From: Holophagales bacterium
GTDB lineage: Bacteria > Acidobacteriota > Thermoanaerobaculia > Multivoradales > Multivoraceae
Length of the DNA: 61,446 bases
Reading direction: 5' to 3'
NCBI GenBank assembly: GCA_009836625.1
Contig: VXVC01000002.1
Coordinates: forward strand, 204,822-266,267
The notes beneath the pieces were generated by a model. The model was not told the origin of the DNA. It was given only the letters and a program-made list of their open reading frames with translations, and did not search any database. Made by a program: the position numbers and the translations under genes. The first letter of the stretch is position 1, and each line of letters begins with the position of its first letter. Positions 17,380 to 24,428 of this stretch are shown here, piece after piece.

Positions 17380-17386
17380 ACACGCA

Positions 17387-17734
17387 ATGCACGATCTACA
17401 GCAGGTTGAGCAGGAGTACGTGCGGGATGGCCTGCCGGATTTTCGGGCCGGAGACACGGTCAAGGTCCACGTCCGGGTTCGGGAGGGCGCCAAGGAGCGC
17501 ATCCAGATCTTCCAGGGCGTGGTCATCGCCCGGCGGGGCAGCGGCACCCGGGAGACCTTCACCGTGCGCAAGGTCTCGGGCGGCATCGGGGTCGAGCGCA
17601 TCTTCCCGCTCCATTCGCCGGTGATCGGCCAGATCGAGGTCGTACGCCGCGGCAAGGTTCGTCGGGCGAAGCTCTACTACCTGCGGAAGCTGCGCGGCCG
17701 CGCCGCCCGTATCGAGGAGCGTCGCGACCGCTGA
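17387..17734 (+). CDS. rplS: 50S ribosomal protein L19
   Basis: Large-subunit protein at the 30S-50S interface. 115 residues, with [60 protein letters not shown] and [15 protein letters not shown], all canonical. It is preceded by GGAGGTGA with 6-nt spacing, itself buried in a hairpin. Its stop is 41 nt before the rnhB ATG. Confidence 0.98.
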   Translation: MHDLQQVEQEYVRDGLPDFRAGDTVKVHVRVREGAKERIQIFQGVVIARRGSGTRETFTVRKVSGGIGVERIFPLHSPVIGQIEVVRRGKVRRAKLYYLRKLRGRAARIEERRDR

Positions 17735-17775
17735 AGGCGGCGGCGCTGCTTGCCGAGACATACCGCCTGCGCCTG

Positions 17776-18399
17776 ATGCGCGGGCTCGAAGATCAGTTCG
17801 CGGCGGCCGGCTACGAACTCGTTGCCGGGATCGATGAAGCGGGGCGCGGTTGTCTCGCCGGTCCGGTCGTGGCGGCGGCTGTCGTCGTGGACCCTGACTG
17901 CCTGATTCCCGGCGTCGACGACAGCAAGCGGCTCTCCGGGAAGCACCGGGAACGGTTGGCGCGCACGATCAAGCGGAGGGCGGTGGCCTGGGCCACGGGC
18001 GTCGGCGACGCGGCGTTGATCGACCGCGTCAACGTGCTGGAAGCGACTCGCCGGGCGATGCGGATGGCCCTGCGGTCGCTGGCCGTTCGGCCCGCGGTCG
18101 CCCTGGTCGATGCTGTGCCGCTCGACACGGTCGAGGTCCGCGGCGCCGCCGTCCCGACGCTGCCGCTCGTGCGGGCGGACTCGCTCAGCTTCGCCGTCGC
18201 CTGCGCCTCGATCATCGCCAAGACGGACAGGGACCGGATGATGACGGCCTACGACCGGCAGTACCCGGGCTTCGGCTTCGCCAGTCACAAGGGCTATGCC
18301 TCGGAACGTCATCGCGCCGCGTTGCGCGAGCTCGGCCCGACGCCGCTTCATCGCCTCACCTTCCGCTCCGTGCTGCCCGGCCGGGGAGATGAGGCCTGA
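17776..18399 (+). CDS. rnhB: Ribonuclease HII
   Basis: Endonuclease that cuts RNA in RNA-DNA hybrids and at single ribonucleotides in DNA. 207 residues from ATG. Catalytic acids: Asp and Glu of GIDEAGRGCLAGPVVAAAV, Asp of ALVDAVPL, and Asp of AKTDRDRMM. The C-terminal FGFASHKGYASERHRAAL is typical. The frame is open back to the rplS stop, but only CTG starts exist there, so ATG 17776 is preferred. No Shine-Dalgarno is visible; translation may be coupled to rplS. Confidence 0.94.
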   Translation: MRGLEDQFAAAGYELVAGIDEAGRGCLAGPVVAAAVVVDPDCLIPGVDDSKRLSGKHRERLARTIKRRAVAWATGVGDAALIDRVNVLEATRRAMRMALRSLAVRPAVALVDAVPLDTVEVRGAAVPTLPLVRADSLSFAVACASIIAKTDRDRMMTAYDRQYPGFGFASHKGYASERHRAALRELGPTPLHRLTFRSVLPGRGDEA

Positions 18400-18413
18400 G
18401 GCCGGCTATCGCC

Positions 18414-18419
18414 TAGGAT
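18414..18419 (+). promoter_or_regulatory. -10-like box before the 18.4 kb gene
   Basis: TAGGAT lies 6 nt before the GTG at 18426 with no Shine-Dalgarno between, the spacing expected for a leaderless transcript. No convincing -35. Confidence 0.4.
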
Positions 18420-18425
18420 CCCCTT

Positions 18426-19514
18426 GTGCAAGGGAATCGCCTGCTGTTCCTGATCATCGGCGTGATCGTCGCGTTGGCGGCGGCGGTCCTCTGGTTCCTG
18501 CCGCGAGCGGAGCGGCTGCGTGCGCCGACCCTGTCGGCCGCCTGGGTTGGCATCGAGGTCGGCGGCGACGGCGTGGCGAGGACGGGCGACATCGAGATGG
18601 TAGCCGGTCAGGACTTTCGCTTGCACGCGATTCTTGCGACAGAGCCGCGCGGCGACGAAGCAGGCGAACCGGTCTACTACAGCGCCGTTCCCCAGGTCGA
18701 GATCGACGGTCGCCAGGTCGAGGCCCTTCCGCCGGAACGGATCGGCGGGCTGGGCTGGGTACGGATGCTGTGGTTCAGCGTCGAACACGGCGTTCCGTTC
18801 CGGGAGCTGGAAGACGGCGCCGATGTCGAGCGCTTCGCCTACGAACCCTTCTTCCGGCCCGAGTGGGGCAGCGCCTGGTCGATCGACGGCACGCTCGACG
18901 CCCACTTCGACGGTTGGCTCGAGAAGGACGGTCCGGACATCGACCGGGACTTCGGCACCCTCCGCTACCAGGTCTGGGTCGAAGCCGCGATCGATGGTGA
19001 CGCCCTGGTCCCGGATCAGCGCGTCAAGTCCCCCGCCCCCCCCGACGCCACCCGGCTCGAGGCGCGGCTGCCGGGCGCGTTGGGTACCCCGTCGGCGGTC
19101 TTTGGTTTGCCTGGCATCCACCGGGAGGGGGACGCCTGGGACGCTTCAGCCGTAGCCCGGCTGCGGCAGCTCTACGACGACCGCCTCGCCTTCAGCCAGG
19201 TCTCCGTGCTGCGGGACATTCTCGCCGCGGGCGGCGTCACCTGGGAGGACCTGACCTGGGAACTCGCGCCGCTCGACGGCAGCACCGCGTGGAGCGCTCC
19301 GGGCGGGGGATCGCCGGCGCCGGGTGATCTCGTTCACGTCGGCGACCGCTGGGCCGTCCTGTTCGCGGACAGCGCCGAGGGCGTTGTCGGGATGCTGGAC
19401 GGCGCGGACCTGTGCCTGGACTTCGACGCCGGCGCCACGGTGCGGAGGCTCGACCGGATCTTCACCGTGAACGAAGAAGGTGAGGGGGATGTCTTCGTGG
19501 CTGCGCCGGGGTGA
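18426..19514 (+). CDS. Membrane-anchored protein of unknown function
   Basis: Not recognised. 362 residues from GTG. Residues 5-26 (RLLFLIIGVIVALAAAVLWF) form one membrane helix, and the remaining ~330 residues are soluble and would lie in the periplasm by the positive-inside rule. The soluble part is acidic, rich in Trp and Asp/Glu, and cysteine-poor. Conserved-looking stretches are GLGWVRMLWFSVEHGVPF and YEPFFRPEWGSAWSIDG, then a C-terminal segment VHVGDRWAVLFADSAEGVVG that could be a small beta barrel. It is probably its own unit: a -10-like box lies 6 nt upstream, and it converges on dsbD with 16 nt between stops. Confidence 0.7.
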   Translation: MQGNRLLFLIIGVIVALAAAVLWFLPRAERLRAPTLSAAWVGIEVGGDGVARTGDIEMVAGQDFRLHAILATEPRGDEAGEPVYYSAVPQVEIDGRQVEALPPERIGGLGWVRMLWFSVEHGVPFRELEDGADVERFAYEPFFRPEWGSAWSIDGTLDAHFDGWLEKDGPDIDRDFGTLRYQVWVEAAIDGDALVPDQRVKSPAPPDATRLEARLPGALGTPSAVFGLPGIHREGDAWDASAVARLRQLYDDRLAFSQVSVLRDILAAGGVTWEDLTWELAPLDGSTAWSAPGGGSPAPGDLVHVGDRWAVLFADSAEGVVGMLDGADLCLDFDAGATVRRLDRIFTVNEEGEGDVFVAAPG

Positions 19515-19530
19515 CCGCTCTGAGCGCGCC

Positions 19531-21405
19531 TCAGCCGGCCGCGCCGCCGGCTGAGTTCCTGATCGCTTCCTCCAGCCTGCCGCCGCGCAGCAGTTCGCTG
19601 AACACGTGGGGCTCCTGTCCGGGCCGGTAGAGGGCGTAGAACGGGATGCCGTAGCGGCCGAAGCTCGCCAGGTAGCGGGCGATGTCGTCGTTCCGGTTGG
19701 TCCAGTCGGCCTTCATCGCGACCACCTCGTACCGGTCGAAGAGCTCGGCCGTCTCGTCGGTCTCGAGCACCAGGCGCTCGTTCACCTTGCAGGTCGCGCA
19801 CCAGTCCGCCGTGACGTCGACGAAGACCAGCCTGCCCTCGGCGGCGAGCGTTTCGGCCTGGACCGGGTCCCACGGCACCCAGTCCAGGACCTGCACGCCG
19901 CTTGCGGCGCCGGGGCCGCGGGATTGGGCGGTCGCGCCGTTCGCGAGCAGCAGCACCAGGACGGCCGCCGCGACCGCGCCGGCGCGACCGAAGACGCGCA
20001 GGGCCATCTTCTGGCTCCGGCTCTGCAGCCAGATGAAGAGGGCCAGGGTGAGCAGGCCGACTTCCAGGAAGGCGAGCCGGGCGCTGTCCATCTGGGCCGC
20101 GAGCACGTAGAGCAGCCAGATCGTCGTGCCGGCGATCAGAAAGCCCATGACGCCGCGCAGCGTCGCCATCCACTCACCGGGCCGTGGCAGCAGCCGGGTG
20201 GCTCGGGGCATGGCGGCCAACAGCAGGTAGGGAGTGGCGAGGCCGATGCCGACCGCCGTGAACACGAAGACGATCGTGGTCGCCGGCTGGCTCAGCGCGA
20301 AGCCGACCGCGGTGCCCAGGAAGGGCGCCGAGCACGGCGTGGCCATCAGGGTGGCGAACACGCCGGAGAAGAAGTGCCCGGAGTAGCCAGCCCCGCCTCC
20401 GGCCTGGTGGTTGGCGGCGGGCGCGGAGTGCGAGTGCGAGTGCCCCTCATGCGCCGAGTGCGTGTGGCCGCCCAGCCGGTTGGCGAGTGCGTGCGGCAAC
20501 TGGATCTCGAACAGGCCCCAGACGTTCAGGCTGAACAGGGTGAGCACCAGGGCCAGGAAGGTCACGAACACGGGGTTCTGGAACTGGATGCCCCATCCCA
20601 CCGCCTGCCCGGCCGAGCGGGCGAGGAGCGTCGCGCCGGCCAGTGCCCAGAACGAGACCAGGATGCCCAGGGTCGTCATCACCGCGCCGCCCACGATCTC
20701 CCGGCGCGGTCTGCCCGATGCCTGAGCGAACCCGAAGAGCTTGAGAGAGACGATCGGCAGGACGCACGGCATGCCGTTCAGGATCAGGCCGCCCAGCAGT
20801 GCCGGGATCAGCGCCGCGAGGAGGCTCAGGCCCCCGCCGGTCGGGGGTGGCGGCGCCGGCGCGGCCTCGAAGGCGGGATGACCGGTCGGCTCGCCGGCCT
20901 CGCCGATCTCGAGCCGAACCGTCGTTTCGGCGGTGGTGGGCGGCAGGCAGACGAGTTCGTCGCAGGCCTGGTACAGCAGTTCGACCGGCACCTCGACGCC
21001 GCCGGGCGCGACGTCGGCCGGCAGTTCCACGTCGACGTGGATCACCGCTTCGTGCTCGTAGGCCGCGAGCGGATCCTCCGCGAACTGCGACTGCCACATG
21101 ATGTGGGCGGGATAGCGGATGACGGCCTCGAGCCAGCCCTCCGGCAACTCCAGGGCGAGTTCGGTGGGAATCAGGTACTCGTAGCTCGGCGTATGGCTCT
21201 GGATGTGCCATCCCTCGTCGATCGTCACCACGGCCGCGATGCGGACCGGCGTACCGGCGGCGTAGGACGAAAGGTCGGTGAAGGCCTCGACCGAGGCCTT
21301 GGGGGGCGGTCTGAACTGGCCGCTCGCCGCCACGGCCAGAGCCGTCGCCGCGACGAAAAGGACGGCGGTTCGGAGGGCCTTGCCGCTGTTACGATCCTGC
21401 TTCAT
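19531..21405 (-). CDS. DsbD/ScsB-type thiol:disulfide interchange protein with His-rich loop
   Basis: Transfers electrons from cytosolic thioredoxin across the inner membrane to periplasmic thiol proteins. 624 residues. Signal peptide 1-30; periplasmic N-terminal domain with Cys148 and Cys153 (YQACDELVCLP); membrane domain (about 192-490, 8 helices) with the redox pair Cys214 (NGMPCVLP) and Cys358 (ATPCSAPFLG); C-terminal thioredoxin domain with the CATC site, Cys536 and Cys539. Unusual is a His-rich insert at 314-333 between membrane helices (HTHSAHEGHSHSHS). The start was chosen because the signal peptide follows it; longer upstream sequence is the shadow of the aminotransferase. The ATG overlaps the divergent aminotransferase ATG in CATG. 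Confidence 0.92.
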   Translation of the reverse strand: MKQDRNSGKALRTAVLFVAATALAVAASGQFRPPPKASVEAFTDLSSYAAGTPVRIAAVVTIDEGWHIQSHTPSYEYLIPTELALELPEGWLEAVIRYPAHIMWQSQFAEDPLAAYEHEAVIHVDVELPADVAPGGVEVPVELLYQACDELVCLPPTTAETTVRLEIGEAGEPTGHPAFEAAPAPPPPTGGGLSLLAALIPALLGGLILNGMPCVLPIVSLKLFGFAQASGRPRREIVGGAVMTTLGILVSFWALAGATLLARSAGQAVGWGIQFQNPVFVTFLALVLTLFSLNVWGLFEIQLPHALANRLGGHTHSAHEGHSHSHSAPAANHQAGGGAGYSGHFFSGVFATLMATPCSAPFLGTAVGFALSQPATTIVFVFTAVGIGLATPYLLLAAMPRATRLLPRPGEWMATLRGVMGFLIAGTTIWLLYVLAAQMDSARLAFLEVGLLTLALFIWLQSRSQKMALRVFGRAGAVAAAVLVLLLANGATAQSRGPGAASGVQVLDWVPWDPVQAETLAAEGRLVFVDVTADWCATCKVNERLVLETDETAELFDRYEVVAMKADWTNRNDDIARYLASFGRYGIPFYALYRPGQEPHVFSELLRGGRLEEAIRNSAGGAAG

Positions 21406-21406
21406 G
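21390..21406 (+). promoter_or_regulatory. Divergent start region (CATG) with -10-like box
   Basis: The tetranucleotide CATG at 21403-21406 supplies the ATG of dsbD (minus, 21405) and of the aminotransferase (plus, 21404). TACGAT at 21390-21395 lies 8 nt before the plus-strand ATG, inside dsbD, and could drive a leaderless aminotransferase message. Confidence 0.4.
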
Positions 21407-22606
21407 GCTTCCGGTGAGCGCGAGTCGGCGACGATGGCGGTTTCCCGGCGGGTTGCCGAGCTTCGCAGCGAGGGAATCGAGGTCCTAGACCTGGGAGCCG
21501 GAGAGCCCGACTTCCCCTCGCCCGAGACAGCCGTGAAGGCTGCGCAGCGAGCCCTCGACGAGGGCAGGACGAAGTATACGGTCCTGGAGGGCACGAACGA
21601 GTTGAGAGCGGCTTTGGCGGAACGGTACGGCGCCCCTGGAGCGTCCTGGAGCGCGGCCAACGTGCTGGTCACGGTGGGCGCGAAGGCGGCCCTGTATCAG
21701 CTTGCCCGGGCGTGTCTGGGCCCGGGCGACGAAGCGGTGGTGCCTACACCGGCCTGGGTCAGCATCCCGGCGCAGGTGCGACTTGCCGGGGCCGATGCCG
21801 TGACCGTGCCGATGGCGGCGGAGGACGGCTTCGCCATCCGGGCTCAGCCGCTCATCGAGGCGATGTCGCAACGGACCCGGGCGGTGATCGTCAACACGCC
21901 GTGCAATCCGACGGGAGCCGTGGCCTCCATCCTCGATCTGGAACGCCTGGCCTCGGCCTGCGCCGAGCGGGGGGCGCTCCTGATCTCCGACGAGACCTAC
22001 GAGCGCTTCGTATACGACGGCCGGCGTCACGCCAGCGTCGCGGCGCTGGCGGCCCGCTACCCGGACACCGTGGTGCTGGTCGGTTCGTTCTCGAAGAGCT
22101 ACGCCATGACCGGCTGGCGGCTGGGCTATCTGCTCGCTTCCGCCGGCGTGGTGGGGGCCGCGGCCGCCGTCCAGAGCCACGTGACCTCGAACGCGACCTC
22201 CTTCGCGATGGCCGGGGCCGAAGCGGTCCTGGCGGAGGAGCCGCCCGAGTCGGCGGCGCTCGTTGCGGCCTGCGCACGCCGCCGGGACCTCGTGCTCCGG
22301 GAACTGGGACGGGTGCCCGGAATCGTCTGCCCGCCGCCGGCCGGCGCCTTCTACGCCTTCCCTGACGTGAGGGCCTGCCTCGACGAGTCGTGTCCCGACT
22401 CGGCATCCCTCTGCCGCCGCCTGCTGGACGAAGCGCGCGTCGCCGCCACGCCCGGTTCCGCCTTCGGCTGCGAGGGTCACCTGCGCCTGTCCTTCGCCTG
22501 CAGCGACGAGGTGCTGGCTTCCGGGCTCGAGGGCCTCGTCCGCGTTCTCAGACGGTCGACCGGGCACGTCGCTCCGTCCTTCGCTGCCGGAGGTCGAGCG
22601 GGATGA
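21404..22606 (+). CDS. Class I PLP-dependent aminotransferase (aspartate aminotransferase-like)
   Basis: Cytosolic PLP enzyme of fold type I, subgroup I-gamma by resemblance to the Thermus/Bacillus AspC group. 400 residues. LGAGEPDFPSPE and GRTKYTVLEGTNELRAAL in the N-terminal part, NTPCNPTGAV in the middle, the PLP lysine K231 in GSFSKSYAMTGWRLGYL, and the substrate-carboxylate Arg in GHLRLSFACSDEV near the end. Aspartate specificity is inferred. ATG 21404 leaves a slightly short N-terminus; ATG 21434 would remove ESAT, which aligns to the family. Its stop overlaps the next start (ATGA). Confidence 0.88.
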   Translation: MASGERESATMAVSRRVAELRSEGIEVLDLGAGEPDFPSPETAVKAAQRALDEGRTKYTVLEGTNELRAALAERYGAPGASWSAANVLVTVGAKAALYQLARACLGPGDEAVVPTPAWVSIPAQVRLAGADAVTVPMAAEDGFAIRAQPLIEAMSQRTRAVIVNTPCNPTGAVASILDLERLASACAERGALLISDETYERFVYDGRRHASVAALAARYPDTVVLVGSFSKSYAMTGWRLGYLLASAGVVGAAAAVQSHVTSNATSFAMAGAEAVLAEEPPESAALVAACARRRDLVLRELGRVPGIVCPPPAGAFYAFPDVRACLDESCPDSASLCRRLLDEARVAATPGSAFGCEGHLRLSFACSDEVLASGLEGLVRVLRRSTGHVAPSFAAGGRAG

Positions 22607-23733
22607 GGCCCCTGGCGCGCGGCCTCGCGTTCCACATGCTGACCCTGTTCGGGATCAGGGTGCGGATCCACTTCACGTTCATCCTCCTGTTCGTCTGGCT
22701 GGCGGTGCTGGCGCCGGACATGGGCAGCAGCGCGCTGTTGCTGACGTTCGTCGTCGTCGGCCTGCTGATGAGCGTCATCGTCCACGAACTCGGCCATGCC
22801 CTCATGGCGCGGCGGTTCGGCATCGAAACGCGTGACATCGTCCTCACGCCGGTCTGCGGCGTGGCGCGCCTGGACGGCTATCCCAAGGGCATGGTCGAGT
22901 TGGCGATCGCCGCCGCCGGTCCCCTGCTCAACCTGGCACTGGCGATCGTGCTCTTCGTCGGGCTGACGGTCGCGGGGCTGCCGCCGCTGGGCGCCGGAGC
23001 GGTCGTCGACGTGCCGTCGGCGCTGCAGTGGCTGCTGGTCGGCAATCTCCTGCTGTTCGCGCTGAATCTGCTCCCCGCGTTCCCGCTCGACGGCGGCCGC
23101 ATCCTTCGTTCGGCTCTCTCCTTCGCCATGGGGCAGGAGCGGGCGACCAAGGTCGCCACCCGCCTGGGCATGGTGCTCGCCGGTCTTCTCGGTCTCGCCG
23201 CTCTCATCCCCTGGCAGTTCGGTGTGGCGTTCAACCTGTTCCTGTTCCTGACTGCCTTCTTCATTCTCGTGGGCGCGAGTCGGGAGTCCTCCCTGGTCAA
23301 GACGCTCCAGGTGCTGCAGGGTCGCCGGGCGGGCGAAGCGATGATGACCCGCTGCGAGCGCCTGGCGCCCCAGGACACGATCGAGTGGGCGGTCCGCCTG
23401 CTGCTCTCGACCACGCAGCGCCAGTTCCCGGTGGTCGACGGCTGGGGCAGGGTGGCCGGCGAAGTGGACCGCGACCGCCTGCTCGAGTCGGTGACCCGGT
23501 TTCCGAGCGACACGCCCCTGCTGGAGCTCATGAACCGGGACCCGCTGACGGTGGCGGAGGACTGCGACCTGCTGGACGTGTTGCGGGATCTCCAGAGTCC
23601 GGCGCGTGCGCTCTGGGTCGTTCGCGACCATGAGTTGCAGGGGATGCTGACCGCGGACGGGCTGTCCCAGTTCGTCGAGGTGTGTCGCCGGCTTCGACAT
23701 CGCGACGCGGGAGCAAGTTCCCAGGGGCTTTAG
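22603..23733 (+). CDS. Site-2-protease-like (M50) membrane metalloprotease with CBS region
   Basis: Intramembrane zinc protease of the SpoIVFB/rhizobial S2P subgroup. 376 residues. Zinc motif H61-E-L-G-H65 in VIVHELGHALMARRFG; the second ligand Asp163 is in NLLPAFPLDGGRILRSAL. Six hydrophobic segments lie before residue ~235, and the last ~130 residues (AGEAMMTRCERLAPQDTIEW onward) resemble a CBS pair, suggesting nucleotide or ligand control. No PDZ domain. The substrate is unknown; it starts within the aminotransferase stop, so the two are co-translated, though a shared function is not obvious. Confidence 0.88.
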   Translation: MRPLARGLAFHMLTLFGIRVRIHFTFILLFVWLAVLAPDMGSSALLLTFVVVGLLMSVIVHELGHALMARRFGIETRDIVLTPVCGVARLDGYPKGMVELAIAAAGPLLNLALAIVLFVGLTVAGLPPLGAGAVVDVPSALQWLLVGNLLLFALNLLPAFPLDGGRILRSALSFAMGQERATKVATRLGMVLAGLLGLAALIPWQFGVAFNLFLFLTAFFILVGASRESSLVKTLQVLQGRRAGEAMMTRCERLAPQDTIEWAVRLLLSTTQRQFPVVDGWGRVAGEVDRDRLLESVTRFPSDTPLLELMNRDPLTVAEDCDLLDVLRDLQSPARALWVVRDHELQGMLTADGLSQFVEVCRRLRHRDAGASSQGL

Positions 23734-23737
23734 CTGG

Positions 23738-23743
23738 TAGAGT
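23738..23743 (+). promoter_or_regulatory. -10-like box before the molybdenum hydroxylase operon
   Basis: TAGAGT in the 47-nt gap after the M50 gene, 37 nt before the ATG at 23781, so this operon would have a short leader rather than a leaderless start. No clear -35. Confidence 0.35.
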
Positions 23744-23780
23744 GGCGGCTTCCGATTCGCTTCGATTCAGTTGGGCGTAG

Positions 23781-24428
23781 ATGAAGGGTAGGCGCGTGAC
23801 GGACGACGCAAAGCGATCAGGATTCTCTCGCCGGTCGTTCCTGCGCGGCGGCGCCGCGGGTGCCCTCTCGGGCGGTCTGGCCACGGGCCTGCTGGCCGGC
23901 GAGGCCGGCGCCGCGGCGGCCGACGCGGAGGCGACGGAAACGGTCGGTCCCGGTCCGGTCGAGATCGAACTCGAGGTGAACGGCGTTGCCAGCCGGCTCG
24001 CGGTGGAGCCGCGGGTCACCCTGCTCGACGGCCTGCGCGATCGGCTGGACGTGACGGGTCCGAAACGGGTCTGCGACCGCGGCACCTGCGGCGCCTGCAC
24101 CGTGCTCGAGGACGGCCGCCCGATCTACGCGTGCAGCCGGCTGATGATCGAGTCCGCGGGACGCAGCATCACGACGGTCGAGGGACTGGGCTCGCCGGAC
24201 GCAATGCACGACGTGCAGCAGGCCTTCGTCGACCACGACGCGCAGCAGTGCGGGTACTGCACACCCGGGTTCGTCGTGGCGACCGCGGCGTTGCTCGCGC
24301 GTCACCCGGCGCCTTCGGAACCGGAGATCGAAGCGGGCCTTGGCGGCAACTTCTGCCGCTGCGGGACCTACAAGGGCATTCGCGCCGTGGTCGCGGGCGG
24401 CAAGGGCGGAGGAGTGAGCGGTGGCTGA
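23781..24428 (+). CDS. Molybdenum hydroxylase 2Fe-2S subunit with Tat signal
   Basis: Small electron-transfer subunit of a xanthine-oxidase-family enzyme. 215 residues. A twin-arginine signal SRRSFL (16-21) and hydrophobic stretch to about 48 send the folded complex to the periplasm, as in E. coli PaoA. The plant-type 2Fe-2S cluster uses Cys98, 103, 106 and 118; the second cluster uses Cys157, 160, 192 and 194 (QCGYCTPG and NFCRCGTY). The order small, large, FAD here differs from PaoABC. It overlaps the large subunit by 8 nt. No XdhC/PaoD-type maturation factor is visible in the window. Confidence 0.93.
   Translation: MKGRRVTDDAKRSGFSRRSFLRGGAAGALSGGLATGLLAGEAGAAAADAEATETVGPGPVEIELEVNGVASRLAVEPRVTLLDGLRDRLDVTGPKRVCDRGTCGACTVLEDGRPIYACSRLMIESAGRSITTVEGLGSPDAMHDVQQAFVDHDAQQCGYCTPGFVVATAALLARHPAPSEPEIEAGLGGNFCRCGTYKGIRAVVAGGKGGGVSGG

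Noticed and set aside
21406..21672. N-terminal extension of the DsbD-like protein by 89 residues
   Set aside because: Antisense of the aminotransferase; the signal peptide follows the ATG at 21405.
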